A stretch of DNA of 64,000 nt, taken from NCBI RefSeq assembly GCF_013112485.1, contig NZ_JABFHG010000001.1, forward strand, positions 1-64,000. The letters run 5' to 3'. Made by a program: the position numbers and the translations under genes. Positions within the stretch are counted from its first letter, which is position 1. Each line of letters starts with the position of its first letter. The notes under the pieces were generated by a model. It was not told the DNA's origin. It made no database searches and saw only the letters and a list, made by a program, of their open reading frames with translations. The DNA is from Roseicella sp. DB1501. GTDB lineage: Bacteria > Pseudomonadota > Alphaproteobacteria > Acetobacterales > Acetobacteraceae. This document shows, piece after piece, positions 1-7,702 of this stretch.

Positions 1-125
1 TCAGGATACATTCCTACGCGATACTCACCCGTCCGCCGCTGATGGCCGAAACCACCCGCGCGACTTGCATGTGTTAAGCATGCCGCCAGCGTTCGCTCTG
101 AGCCAGGATCAAACTCTCAGGTTCA
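1..125 (-). rRNA. rrs: 16S ribosomal RNA, 5' end (partial)
   Basis: The reverse complement of the first ~120 bases reads as the conserved 5' end of bacterial 16S rRNA: the universal 27F site (AGAGTTTGATCCTGGCTCAG), then AACGCTGGCGGCATGC, ACATGCAAGTCG and the GGCGGACGGGTGAGTA block. Only about the first 120 nucleotides are inside the window, and the gene continues off the left edge. The exact 5' end is approximate, set by analogy with other 16S genes. The helix-6 region and flanks fit an alphaproteobacterium of the Acetobacteraceae, but this stretch is too short for a genus call. Confidence 0.97.
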
Positions 126-617
126 TCACAGCCATCCACAGAACCGCGCCACAAGCACGACCCCACGGACAACCATACCCACAAACAATCCCTAACCCAT
201 CCGCATCACCGCAAGACCAGCCCAGCCAAGACCACTAAACAGCACAATCCCACCACAGCAAACACCAACCCAGGCCAAAACCCAGGCCGCGCCGCCCGCG
301 CATCCCACTCCCCATCCCCCATCACACAGAGAACAAGTCACAGAATACACAGCAGAACCATACCACCCAGACAGCCCAAACTAGGACCACCAAGCAGCAA
401 TACACATCTCTCAACGCGTACTTCCAAAACCAGATGCAAATGTCAAAGAACACATCACCCGTCGGCTCATCGCCACGTGGATGACTGCCTCACGCCCTTC
501 CCTATGCTGCCCTAGCAGACAGCCAGAGAAATGCACTTGGCGATAGAACCGCCGCACCGGCGGGGCCGAGGAAGCTGGCGATGCCGCCAGGAACCGTCAA
601 GCCCAACCGCGCTGCGG
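126..617 (-). other. rRNA operon leader, no protein gene
   Basis: No credible gene lies between the 16S start and the stop of the next gene at 699. The stretch 126-440 is strongly strand-skewed: on the plus strand it is mostly A and C, so the transcribed leader is rich in G and U. It holds a direct repeat CAGGCC-AAAAC-CCAGGCC near 271-288 and a boxA at 441-452. I read it as the transcribed leader of the rRNA operon. Open frames across it have poor codon use and are chance. Confidence 0.6.
441..452 (-). promoter_or_regulatory. boxA antitermination element of rRNA leader
   Basis: On the minus strand this reads TGTTCTTTGACA, one or two changes from the E. coli rRNA boxA TGCTCTTTAACA. It lies about 315 nt upstream of the 16S start. 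BoxA in nascent rRNA leaders is the NusB/NusE-binding site that makes transcription resistant to Rho termination. The match and the position in a 16S leader agree. Confidence 0.75.
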
Positions 618-624
618 TGGGCCG

Positions 625-653
625 TCTCTACGCCCGCCGCCCAAGCCGGTCAA
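625..653 (-). promoter_or_regulatory. Candidate rRNA operon promoter
   Basis: On the minus strand TTGACC (648-653) is followed after exactly 17 nt by TAGAGA (625-630), a good sigma70-type pair pointing at the 16S gene and upstream of boxA. It would start transcription near 618 and give a leader of roughly 490 nt. Other weaker TTGACN boxes occur nearby, so the choice is an inference. Confidence 0.5.
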
Positions 654-698
654 CACCTCCGGCTGAGGATTTCTGCGGCCGTTCAATCCGCGCCCGGC

Positions 699-1664
699 TC
701 AGCTATCAGCCCGGATATTGTGCTCGCGGATCACCCGCCCCCAGCGCTCGATCTCCGTGGCGAGGAACTGCCGGCATTCCTCCGGCCCGGTCGCCCGCAC
801 ATCGGCCCCCTGCTCCTCGATCTTGCTGCGCACCTCCGGATCGGCGAGGGCCTCGGCCAGCGCCTCGCGCATCCGCGCCTGCACCGGCTCCGGCACTCCC
901 GCCCGGCCCAGGAAGGCCCACCAGGTCGGCGCCTGGAAGCCCGGGAAGCCCTGCTGGGCGAAGCTCTTCACCCCCGGGACATGCCGCGTCTCGCCGGCCG
1001 TCGTCACGCCGAGCGGCCGCAGCGTCCCGGCGCGGATGTGCTGGCTGATGATGACGACATTCGACATGAAAAGCGGCACCTGCCCGGCCACCGCGTCCTG
1101 CACCGCCGGCCCGCCGCCGCGATAGGGCACATGCACCAGGCTGAACTGGCCCTGCTGCTGCAGCAGCGTGGTGGCCACATGCGCCAGGCCGCCAACCCCC
1201 GAGCTGGCGAAGGAAAGGGTATCGGGCGCCGCCTTCGCCGCCGCGATCAGCTCCGGCAGGCTGCGCCAGGGCGTGCTCTGATGCGTAACCAGGGCGAGTG
1301 GCCCGTCCGCCACCAGGCTGACTGGCGCGAAGGACTCGAGCGCCTTGTAGGGCAGCCGCAACAGGGTCTGGTTCGTCGCCTCGTTGTCATAGGCGAGCAT
1401 CCAGGTGGAGCCGTCGGGCGCCGACCGCGACATCTCGATGCCGCCGATGGAGCCCGAGGCGCCGCCGCGATTGTCGATCACTACCGACTGGCCGAGCGCC
1501 GCGCTCAGCTTCGGCTGGAAGATGCGGGCGATGGTGTCGGTCGACCCGCCCGGCGGGAAGGGCACGATGAGCCGGATCGGGCGGTCCAGCCAACCCTGCG
1601 CCCGCAGCACCGAGGGGGCAGCCAGGCCCGCGGCCAGACCGGTCAGCAGGGTACGACGATGCAT
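699..1664 (-). CDS. Bug/TctC-type periplasmic substrate-binding protein
   Basis: A 321-residue protein of the Bug (TctC) family, the periplasmic solute receptors of tripartite tricarboxylate transporters; many are orphans without a linked TctA/TctB pair, as here. Residues 1-22 form a signal peptide with an Arg-Arg pair (MHRRTLL) and an LRA cleavage site, so Tat export is possible. The family hallmark follows at once: IRLIVPFPPGGSTDTIAR, then the DNRGGASG loop that binds carboxylates. The start ATG has a GAGGAA ribosome site. It lies 83 bp downstream of a LysR regulator on the same strand, which probably controls it. The ligand cannot be read from sequence. Confidence 0.9.
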   Translation of the reverse strand: MHRRTLLTGLAAGLAAPSVLRAQGWLDRPIRLIVPFPPGGSTDTIARIFQPKLSAALGQSVVIDNRGGASGSIGGIEMSRSAPDGSTWMLAYDNEATNQTLLRLPYKALESFAPVSLVADGPLALVTHQSTPWRSLPELIAAAKAAPDTLSFASSGVGGLAHVATTLLQQQGQFSLVHVPYRGGGPAVQDAVAGQVPLFMSNVVIISQHIRAGTLRPLGVTTAGETRHVPGVKSFAQQGFPGFQAPTWWAFLGRAGVPEPVQARMREALAEALADPEVRSKIEEQGADVRATGPEECRQFLATEIERWGRVIREHNIRADS

Positions 1665-1747
1665 GCGCGATTCCTCGGCTTCGGCCTTATGGCGGCCGCA
1701 TGGAGCATCATCCGCAAATGCATTGAAAATCGTTAAGGCTCAAGCGG

Positions 1748-2626
1748 TCAGGCCGCCTCCAGAGCCTCGCCGGTGCGGAAACTCTCCTCGATATGCCGGG
1801 CGAGCGCCTCGGCCACCGGGCTGGCCGGGCCACGCAGCAGGCCGATGGCGAAATCCGGCAGCTCCGGCAGCCCCTCCTCCACCCCGAGCCGCCGCACCCC
1901 CTCGGGCAGCGGCGAGGGCATGGCGACCGTCACCGCCAGCCCGGCCAGGGTCACGGCCAGCGAGCCGGAGAGCGAGGCCGAGCTATAGGCCATGCGCCAG
2001 GGCATCCCCGCCCCTTCCAGCGCCTCGACCGCCGCCCGCCGCCAGGCGCAGCCGCCGCGCGCCAGCGCCACCGGCAGGGGCCGGCGGCGCGCCACCTCCT
2101 CCGTCCCCACCCACATCAACGGCCCGCGCCAGAGCCAGCGCACCCGCCCGCCCGGCGGCTCGTTGCCCTCCGAGAGCAGCGTCAGGTCGAGTTCGCCCAC
2201 CCCGAGCCGCTCCACCAACTCATGCGAGGGGGCGCAGGTCACCTCGACCTGCACCGCCGGATGGCTCGCGGCGTAGCGGGCGAGGATGCCCGGCAGCCAG
2301 CGCACGGCATAGTCGTCCGGCGAGCCGAGCCGGACCTCGCCGGCCACCTCGGGCTGGCGGAAGCTCGCCACGATCTCGTCGTTGAGCGCCAGGATGCGCC
2401 GGGCCCGCTCCAGCAGCCATTGCCCGTGCAGGGTCGGCTCCACGCCGCGGGCGCCGCGCAGCAGCAGCGGCTGGCCGAGCATCTCCTCGAGACGGCGGAT
2501 CTGCATGGAGACGGCGGATTGCGTGCGGCCGACGGCCTGGGCGGTGCGGGTGAAGCTGCCGCCCTCGGCGATCAGCACGAAGCTGCGCAGCAGATCGGGG
2601 TCGAGGCCGGGCGGCAGGGCGAGCAT
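1748..2626 (-). CDS. LysR-family transcriptional regulator
   Basis: A 292-residue LysR-type activator/repressor. The N-terminal winged helix-turn-helix spans about residues 8-66 (LLRSFVLIAEGGSFTRTA, then QSAVSMQIRRLE), followed by a periplasmic-binding-like effector domain from about residue 90. I chose the ATG at 2626 because a GAGGAGG ribosome site lies just upstream (2634-2640); a longer frame from 2677 would run through the promoter. It is divergent from the DUF1127 gene and upstream of the Bug-type binding-protein gene, which it likely regulates together with itself. Confidence 0.92.
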   Translation of the reverse strand: MLALPPGLDPDLLRSFVLIAEGGSFTRTAQAVGRTQSAVSMQIRRLEEMLGQPLLLRGARGVEPTLHGQWLLERARRILALNDEIVASFRQPEVAGEVRLGSPDDYAVRWLPGILARYAASHPAVQVEVTCAPSHELVERLGVGELDLTLLSEGNEPPGGRVRWLWRGPLMWVGTEEVARRRPLPVALARGGCAWRRAAVEALEGAGMPWRMAYSSASLSGSLAVTLAGLAVTVAMPSPLPEGVRRLGVEEGLPELPDFAIGLLRGPASPVAEALARHIEESFRTGEALEAA

Positions 2627-2648
2627 GCAGGCACCTCCTCGGCCCAGG

Positions 2649-2677
2649 ATATCAATCCCGCTGATGTATGGCGTCAA
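2649..2677 (-). promoter_or_regulatory. lysR promoter with LysR-type box
   Basis: The minus strand shows TTGACG (2672-2677), a 17-nt spacer and TGATAT (2649-2654), 22 nt before the lysR start codon. Overlapping it is ATC-N9-GAT (2651-2665), which matches the general T-N11-A LysR recognition motif with dyad symmetry. The overlap suggests autorepression. This is a reading from sequence only. Confidence 0.45.
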
Positions 2678-2763
2678 TGCAATTCGTTTTTCTTATTTCG
2701 CCCCACCGCACATCTTTCCTGCCCTGAGGAGCCCATCCTCGGTGGGAGAAAGGAAACCCGGTC

Positions 2764-2982
2764 ATGGCGATCCGCACTACCCTGCCCCTCGGCGGCCTGT
2801 CGCAGTTCACCGCCGCGCCGAAGGCGCCGCGCCTCAGCCTGCGCGGCATGTGGCGCGCCCTGCAGACCCGCCGGCAACTCGCCGAGATGGACGACCGCAT
2901 GCTGCGCGACATCGGCATCAGCCGGGTCGATGCCCTGCGCGAGGCGGACCGGCTGCCCTGGGACCTGATCCCGCGTCCCTGA
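2764..2982 (+). CDS. DUF1127 domain small protein
   Basis: A 72-residue basic protein with a C-terminal DUF1127 domain: an arginine-rich helix (WRALQTRRQLAEMDDRMLRDIG) followed by ISRVDALREA. DUF1127 proteins are short, common in alphaproteobacteria, and several have been tied to RNA turnover and to phosphate or carbon metabolism. The N-terminal 25 residues are unconserved. A GAGAAAGGA ribosome site precedes the ATG. It is divergent from lysR. A 14-bp direct repeat (CCCTGACGGGAACT and a near copy, 2977-3004) spans its stop codon, then the multi-hairpin repeat begins. Confidence 0.85.
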   Translation: MAIRTTLPLGGLSQFTAAPKAPRLSLRGMWRALQTRRQLAEMDDRMLRDIGISRVDALREADRLPWDLIPRP

Positions 2983-3002
2983 CGGGAACTCCCTGACGGG
3001 AG

Positions 3003-3120
3003 CTCCCCGCAAAACCGCGGCGCGGCTTTGCGGGGCCTCCATGGAGGCCCTGGGGCCCGAGGCACGTCACAGCCTTGCCGCGGCGAAGCCGCGTCGGGGC
3101 AATGGGCAGCGACGGTTCCG
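3003..3120 (+). repeat. Multi-hairpin dispersed repeat, copy A
   Basis: About 118 bp that align with the reverse complement of 36638-36754. It contains three potential hairpins: an outer CCGCAAA/TTTGCGG stem with an inner CCGCG/CGCGG stem (3006-3033), the perfect palindrome GGCCTCCATGGAGGCC, and TTGCC-GCGGC-GAA-GCCGC...GGCAA (from ~3075). It starts about 20 nt after the DUF1127 stop codon, in the sense direction, so it may act as a 3' UTR structure or terminator. No coding potential was seen. Confidence 0.65.
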
Positions 3121-3183
3121 CGAGGCGCTTTGAGCGTGATCCGCCTGCGGGAGCACCCGCCCGCAGGCAGGCCTGTCCCCTCG

Positions 3184-3615
3184 CTATTCCAGCGTGGCGT
3201 CGAGGGAGATCTCCGCCTTCAGCACCTGGCTCACCGGGCAGGTGGCCTTGGCATCGGCGGCGAGCGACTGGAACTGCTCCGGCGAGGCGCCCGGCACCTT
3301 GGCCTTCAGCGCCAGGGCGATGGTCTTGATGCTCCAGCCGCCGCCTTCCTGCTCCATGCCCAGCCGCGCCTCGGTGGAGAGCCGCTCCGGCGTCAGCCCG
3401 GCGGCCTGCAGCTTGAAGGCGAGCGCCATGGTGAAGCAGCCGGCATGCGCCGCGGCGATGAGCTCCTCCGGATTGGTCCCCTGCCCGTCGCCGAAGCGGG
3501 CCGTGAAGCTGTAGGGTGTATCCCGCAGCGTGCCGCTCTGGGTGGTCAGCGCGCCCTTGCCGTCCTTGCCTGTGCCCTGCCACTGCGCGGTGGCGCTGCG
3601 CTTGATGCTGGCCAT
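3184..3615 (-). CDS. osmC: OsmC-family peroxiredoxin
   Basis: A 143-residue OsmC/Ohr-superfamily protein, a dimeric thiol peroxidase that reduces organic hydroperoxides. The two redox cysteines are visible at Cys60 (HAGCFTMAL) and Cys126 (ATCPVSQ). The start MASIKRSATAQW and the central TNPEELIAAAHAGC are typical of the OsmC subfamily rather than Ohr. A GGAGATAAGGGG ribosome site sits right before the ATG. It is a single gene, convergent with DUF1127 and divergent from the glutathione transferase gene, which suits a general stress-defence role. Confidence 0.92.
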   Translation of the reverse strand: MASIKRSATAQWQGTGKDGKGALTTQSGTLRDTPYSFTARFGDGQGTNPEELIAAAHAGCFTMALAFKLQAAGLTPERLSTEARLGMEQEGGGWSIKTIALALKAKVPGASPEQFQSLAADAKATCPVSQVLKAEISLDATLE

Positions 3616-3892
3616 GGCCCCTTATCTCCATTCATCGACATACATCGCCGTCGCGCAGCCGGTGGCGCGCGGCCAGGCTTGAAACCACGCATCGACAGGG
3701 TGGTTGCGTCGCCCTCATGGCGGCCCCGATGCAGGAGCGCGGGACCGCGGGGCACGACCCGTCGCATGCTGCCGAAGCGATAGCGGGGACCGGGGAGCGG
3801 TTGCGGGGGATCGGCATGCCCGCCCCTGTCGCGGCCTCCCTGACGAGCGCATATCCGAGCGCAGACCCCGCCGATTGCGAGGAGCACGATCC

Positions 3893-4768
3893 ATGAGCAG
3901 CGCATCCGATTACACGCCGCCTAAGGTCTGGACCTGGAACCAGGCCAATGGCGGCCGCTTCGCCAATATCAACCGCCCGGTCGCCGGGCCGACGCATGAG
4001 AAGGAATTGCCGGTCGGCCGGCACCCGCTGCAGCTCTACTCCCTCGGCACGCCGAACGGCGTGAAGGTCACGGTGATGCTCGAGGAGCTGCTCGCCCTCG
4101 GCCACACGGGCGCGGAATACGATGCCTGGCTGATCCGCATCGGCGAGGGCGACCAGTTCGGCAGCGGCTTCGTCGCGGTCAATCCCAACTCGAAGATCCC
4201 GGCGCTGCTCGACCGCAGCGGCCCCGAGCCGATCCGGGTCTTCGAATCCGGCGCGATCCTGCTGCATCTGGCGGAGAAGTTCGGCGCCTTCCTGCCGAAG
4301 GGCGGCGCGGCGCGCGCCGAATGCCTCTCCTGGCTGTTCTGGCAGATGGGCAGCGCGCCCTATCTTGGCGGCGGCTTCGGGCATTTCTACGCCTATGCGC
4401 CGAGCAAGATGGAGTACCCGATCGACCGCTTCGCCATGGAGACCAAGCGGCAGCTCGACGTGCTCGACCGGCGGCTCGCCGAATCCGAGTACATCGCCGG
4501 CCCCGACTACAGCATCGCCGACATCGCCATCTTCCCTTGGTATGGCGGGCTGGTGAAGGGCTGGCTCTACGGCGCCGCGGAGTTCCTCTCGGTGCAGGAT
4601 TACAAGCACGTCAACCGCTGGGCCGAGACGGTCTGGGCCCGGCCGGCGGTGAAGCGCGGCCGCATGGTGAACCGGATCCAGGGCGATCCCGCCGAGCAGC
4701 TGCATGAGCGCCACGAGGCCAGCGACTTCGAGACCAAGACCCAGGACAAGCTGGCCGCCAAGGGTTGA
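3893..4768 (+). CDS. yghU: YghU-like glutathione S-transferase / disulfide reductase
   Basis: A 291-residue glutathione transferase of the Nu class (YghU/YfcG). The N-terminal extension (YTPPKVWTWNQANGGRFANINRP) is diagnostic of YghU. The thioredoxin-fold domain follows from about residue 48 (LYSLGTPNGVKVTVMLEEL), with ESGAIL of the glutathione site, and an all-helical C-terminal domain. YghU reduces small disulfides and hydroperoxides using two glutathiones. I use the ATG at 3893, which has an AGGAG site; upstream in-frame sequence is not conserved. It is convergent with cysE across a strong hairpin. Confidence 0.92.
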   Translation: MSSASDYTPPKVWTWNQANGGRFANINRPVAGPTHEKELPVGRHPLQLYSLGTPNGVKVTVMLEELLALGHTGAEYDAWLIRIGEGDQFGSGFVAVNPNSKIPALLDRSGPEPIRVFESGAILLHLAEKFGAFLPKGGAARAECLSWLFWQMGSAPYLGGGFGHFYAYAPSKMEYPIDRFAMETKRQLDVLDRRLAESEYIAGPDYSIADIAIFPWYGGLVKGWLYGAAEFLSVQDYKHVNRWAETVWARPAVKRGRMVNRIQGDPAEQLHERHEASDFETKTQDKLAAKG

Positions 4769-4785
4769 GGCACGGCGCAGCGACT

Positions 4786-4809
4786 CCCATCGCGCCCCGG
4801 CGCGATGGG
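4786..4809. terminator. Bidirectional hairpin between yghU and cysE
   Basis: CCCATCGCGC pairs perfectly with GCGCGATGGG across a four-base loop, 17 nt past the stop of the glutathione transferase gene and 17 nt past the stop of cysE on the other strand. No T-run follows, so it is a structural or Rho-assisted terminator shared by two convergent genes. Confidence 0.6.
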
Positions 4810-4826
4810 GCGGGCGCGGCCGGCGG

Positions 4827-5540
4827 CTACTCCGCCGCCGGCACGCCGGGCTGGTTCGCCGCCTGACGCTTCAGCGTGGCGAGCTCGGCCCGCAGCGCCG
4901 CCATCTCGGCCCGCAGCGTGGCGATCTCCTCGCCCACCGGGTCGCAGGGCTGGTCGAGCAGCCCATAGCCGGGACTCGGCGGCGCGGCGCGGCCGACCGG
5001 CTGGCCGGTGAGGATGCGGTGCTCATGCGGCGGCCGCGCCGGGATGCCGATCACCGTCTCGCCCGCCGGCACCTCGCTCGCCACCACCGCATTGGCGCCG
5101 ATGCGGGCGCCGTCGCCGATGCGGATCGGCCCTAGCACCTGCGCCCCGGCGCCGATGGCGACGCCGTCGCCGATCGTCGGATGGCGCTTGCCGCCCGGCC
5201 CGGCGCGGTTCGCCAGGCTGAGGCCACCCAGGGTGACGCCGTGATAGATCAGCACGTCGTCGCCGATCTCCGCCGTCTCGCCGATGACGACGCCCATGCC
5301 GTGGTCGATGAAGAGCCGCCGGCCGATCTTGGCCCCGGGATGGATCTCGATGCCGGTGATGAAGCGGTTGGTGTGGGAGACGGCGCGGGCCAGAGCCTTG
5401 AAGCGGCGGCGGTACAGCGCATGCGCCAAGCGGTGCATCAGCACTGCCTGCAGCCCGGCATAGCAGGTGACCGCCTCGATCCAGCTCGGTCTGGCGGGGT
5501 CCCGCTCCCGCACCGTGCGGGCGAGCTCGACAATCTCCAA
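4827..5540 (-). CDS. cysE: Serine O-acetyltransferase
   Basis: A 237-residue left-handed beta-helix acetyltransferase that makes O-acetylserine from serine and acetyl-CoA, the first step of cysteine synthesis. The catalytic block [17 protein letters not shown] includes His80, and YHGVTLGG includes His100. It is the short EpsC-like form, lacking the long N-terminal helical domain of the E. coli enzyme. The C-terminus carries a predicted coiled coil (about 205-228, [16 protein letters not shown]), an unusual place for the usual CysK-binding Ile tail, which is absent. It lies 11 nt downstream of a cysteine synthase gene in one operon. Confidence 0.93.
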   Translation of the reverse strand: MEIVELARTVRERDPARPSWIEAVTCYAGLQAVLMHRLAHALYRRRFKALARAVSHTNRFITGIEIHPGAKIGRRLFIDHGMGVVIGETAEIGDDVLIYHGVTLGGLSLANRAGPGGKRHPTIGDGVAIGAGAQVLGPIRIGDGARIGANAVVASEVPAGETVIGIPARPPHEHRILTGQPVGRAAPPSPGYGLLDQPCDPVGEEIATLRAEMAALRAELATLKRQAANQPGVPAAE

Positions 5541-5551
5541 GGCGCTTCTCC

Positions 5552-6595
5552 TCAGGCGAGCCAGGGCGGCACGGGCAGGCCGCGCTCGCGCAGGAAATCC
5601 GGGTTGAAGATCTTGCTCTGGTAGCGCGCGCCGCCATCGCAGAGAATGGTCACGATGGTGTGCCCGGGCCCCATCTGCCGCGCCAGCTTGATCGCCGCCG
5701 CGACATTGATCCCGGCCGAGCCGCCGACCGAGATCCCCTCATGCTGCTGCAGGTCGAAGATCTGCTCCAGCGCCTCCGGGTCGGTCACCTGCAGCGCGTC
5801 GTCGATGCTGCCGCGCCCGTGCTCGAGATTGCCCGGCACGGCGGAGGCCTGGCCGATTCCCTCGGTGATGGAATTGCCCTCGGCCTTCACCTCGCCGGTC
5901 TTGATCCAGCTGTACATGCCGCTGCCCATCGGATCGGCCAGCACGATGCGGATCTTCGGGTTGCGGACCTTCAGCGCCCGCGCCACGCCGGCGAGCGTGC
6001 CGCCGGTGCCGCAGGCGCAGATGAAGGCATCCACCCGGCCGGCGGTCTGGTCCCAGATCTCCGGGCCGGTCGTCGCCTCGTGGATCGCGGCATTGGCGAG
6101 GTTGCCGAACTGGTTGGCCCAGATCACCCGCTCGCCCTTCTCGGCCAGCTCCTCGGCGATGCGGCGGGAGGTGTTCACGTAATGGCCGGGGTCGCGCAGC
6201 GGCTTCGGATCGACCAGCCGCAGATCGGCCCCAATCATGCGCAGGAAGTCGAGCTTCTCCCGGCTTTGGGTATGCGGCACGACGATGATCGAGCGGTAGC
6301 CGCGGGCATTGGCAACGAGGGTGAGGCCGATGCCGGTATTGCCGGCCGTGCCCTCCACGACGATGCCCGGCTGGCCGGGCAGGAGCTGCCCGCGGCGCTC
6401 GGCATCCTCGATGATGCCGAGGCCGGCGCGGTCCTTCACGCTGCCGCCAGGCTGCATGAACTCCGCCTTGCCGAGGATCTCGCAGCCAGTGGCCGCGCTG
6501 GCGCGCCGCAGCCGGATCAGGGGGGTGTCGCCGATCGCGCCGGCGAGGCCGTCGACCACATGGGGGCGGCTCGGGGTGGGGGATGAGGCGTCCAT
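5552..6595 (-). CDS. cysK: Cysteine synthase, PLP-dependent
   Basis: A 347-residue fold-type II PLP enzyme that makes cysteine from O-acetylserine and sulfide. The PLP lysine is Lys54 in GGSVKDRAG. The substrate loop reads [10 protein letters not shown] instead of the EPTSGNTGIA of E. coli CysK, and the chain is ~25 residues longer than CysK, which matches the eukaryote-like 'Cys1/Cys2' cysteine synthase subgroup. The GTGGTLAG phosphate-binding loop and GGSAGINV are intact. The ATG at 6595 has a GGAGG site; the longer open frame upstream is not coding. Co-transcribed with cysE. Confidence 0.9.
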   Translation of the reverse strand: MDASSPTPSRPHVVDGLAGAIGDTPLIRLRRASAATGCEILGKAEFMQPGGSVKDRAGLGIIEDAERRGQLLPGQPGIVVEGTAGNTGIGLTLVANARGYRSIIVVPHTQSREKLDFLRMIGADLRLVDPKPLRDPGHYVNTSRRIAEELAEKGERVIWANQFGNLANAAIHEATTGPEIWDQTAGRVDAFICACGTGGTLAGVARALKVRNPKIRIVLADPMGSGMYSWIKTGEVKAEGNSITEGIGQASAVPGNLEHGRGSIDDALQVTDPEALEQIFDLQQHEGISVGGSAGINVAAAIKLARQMGPGHTIVTILCDGGARYQSKIFNPDFLRERGLPVPPWLA

Positions 6596-6733
6596 GAATC
6601 CTCCGCGCGTTGCGGTGATCTGCGGCCCTCCGGGCCGGGGATTCAAGGGGCTTCCTTGCATCGCTGCCCCGCCCTTATGAAACTGCATGCGGTTTGCTGT
6701 CGGGAATCCTTGACCTTTCCCGGTTCGCCAAGA

Positions 6734-6748
6734 GAACATAAAGCGAAC
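6734..6748 (+). promoter_or_regulatory. LexA (SOS) box of imuA-imuB-dnaE2
   Basis: GAACATAAAGCGAAC is a perfect GAAC-N7-GAAC, the reverse complement of the alphaproteobacterial LexA site GTTC-N7-GTTC. A third half-site, GTTC at 6723-6726, stands exactly 7 nt upstream, facing it. A TTGACC hexamer at 6710-6715 could be the -35 box, so LexA would cover the -10 region. It sits directly before the mutasome genes, a known SOS regulon member. Confidence 0.88.
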
Positions 6749-6817
6749 ACCATGATTCGCCCCGCCGATTCCCCCACCGGTCACGGCCTCCCCGAGGAGG
6801 CTCATGCGACCCCCGCC

Positions 6818-7702
6818 ATGGACCGCCCGGCCCTGCTGGCGGCGCTGCGCGCGCGCATCGCCCGGATGGACCGCAGCAGCGGCCCGCCGGGCGAGGGTGT
6901 GCCGCTCTGCCCGGCGATCGACCGGCAGCTGCCCGGCGGCGGCCTCGCCCGCGCCGCGGTGCATGAGGTGCTGGCCGCCGATCCCGGCGCCGCGGCGGGG
7001 TTCTGCGCCCTGGTGCTGGCGCGGTCGAGAGGCCAGAGGGAGGGGGCGATGCTGTGGATCGCGCCGGAGCCGGATGCCTGGCCGCCCGGCCTCATGCGCT
7101 TCGGCCTCTCGCCGGCCGATCTCGTGCTGGTGCAGGCGCCGCAGCGGCAGGACGCGCTCTGGGCCATGGAGGAGAGCCTGCGCTGCCCTGGCGTCGCCGG
7201 CGCGCTGCTGGCGGCCGAGGGGCTGGACCTGACGGCGGCGCGGCGGCTGCAGCTCGCGGCCGAGGCGGGGGGCGCCATCGGCCTGCTGCTGCGGCCGGAT
7301 GCGGCCGGGGACAGTCCTGCGGAGGATGGCGGCGCGGGCAGCGCGCTGACCCGCTGGCGCGTCGGCGCCCTGGCCGGCACCGGCGGCGCGCATGACCTCG
7401 GCGATCCGCGCTGGCAGCTCGACCTGCTGCGCTGCCGCGGCGGCAGGCCGCAGAGCTGGGAAGTGACCTGGCGCCCCGCCGCGGAGCGGCTGGATGTTGA
7501 TACCGCGGAGCGGCTGGATATCGATGCCGCGGAGCGGCTGGATGTTGATACCGCGGAGCGGCTGGATATCGATGTCGCGGAGCGGCTGGACATGGACGCC
7601 GCCGAGGGGTTCGGAGCCGATATTGCGGAGCGGCCCGATCTCGACATCGCGGCGGCCGGCTCTGCGGCCAGGCCGCAGCGCGCGCGGCGCCGGGCGAGAT
7701 GA
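6818..7702 (+). CDS. imuA: ImuA, SOS mutasome accessory protein
   Basis: About 294 residues from the ATG at 6818; an in-frame ATG at 6752, three bases past the LexA box, would add 22 residues. ImuA is the RecA/SulA-like accessory protein of the ImuA-ImuB-DnaE2 translesion mutasome. The family start LLAALRARIARMD and the core LPGGGLARAAVHEV are visible, as is LGDPRWQLDLLRCRGG near the end of the conserved region. The C-terminal ~60 residues are instead a tandem 8-residue repeat (AERLDVDT and variants), far from the usual basic tail. Its TGA overlaps the ATG of imuB (ATGA). Neither start has a good ribosome site. Confidence 0.88.
   Translation: MDRPALLAALRARIARMDRSSGPPGEGVPLCPAIDRQLPGGGLARAAVHEVLAADPGAAAGFCALVLARSRGQREGAMLWIAPEPDAWPPGLMRFGLSPADLVLVQAPQRQDALWAMEESLRCPGVAGALLAAEGLDLTAARRLQLAAEAGGAIGLLLRPDAAGDSPAEDGGAGSALTRWRVGALAGTGGAHDLGDPRWQLDLLRCRGGRPQSWEVTWRPAAERLDVDTAERLDIDAAERLDVDTAERLDIDVAERLDMDAAEGFGADIAERPDLDIAAAGSAARPQRARRRAR
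7481..7648 (+). repeat. 24-bp in-frame tandem repeat in imuA
   Basis: Seven consecutive 24-bp units starting GCGGAGCGGCTGGAT, each coding eight residues (AERLDVDT, AERLDIDA and so on). Units 1 and 3 are identical and units 2 and 4 nearly so, giving a 48-bp higher-order period; units 5-7 are progressively degraded. The frame is kept throughout. The pattern indicates recent slippage-type expansion within the imuA tail. Confidence 0.9.

Noticed and set aside
531-1736. 401-codon plus-strand frame across the tctC gene
   Set aside because: It is the complement of the Bug-family gene at 699-1664, has Arg/Pro/Ala-rich nonsense composition, and no ribosome site.
6804-7232. ATG at 6804 behind GAGGAGG as the start of imuA
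   Set aside because: It is in the wrong frame for ImuA and its product is Arg/Ser-rich without family motifs. The ribosome-site-like sequence has no usable in-frame start at proper distance.
7481-7648. Tandem repeat as a CRISPR array
   Set aside because: Units are contiguous with no spacers, have a 3-base coding period and lie in frame within imuA.
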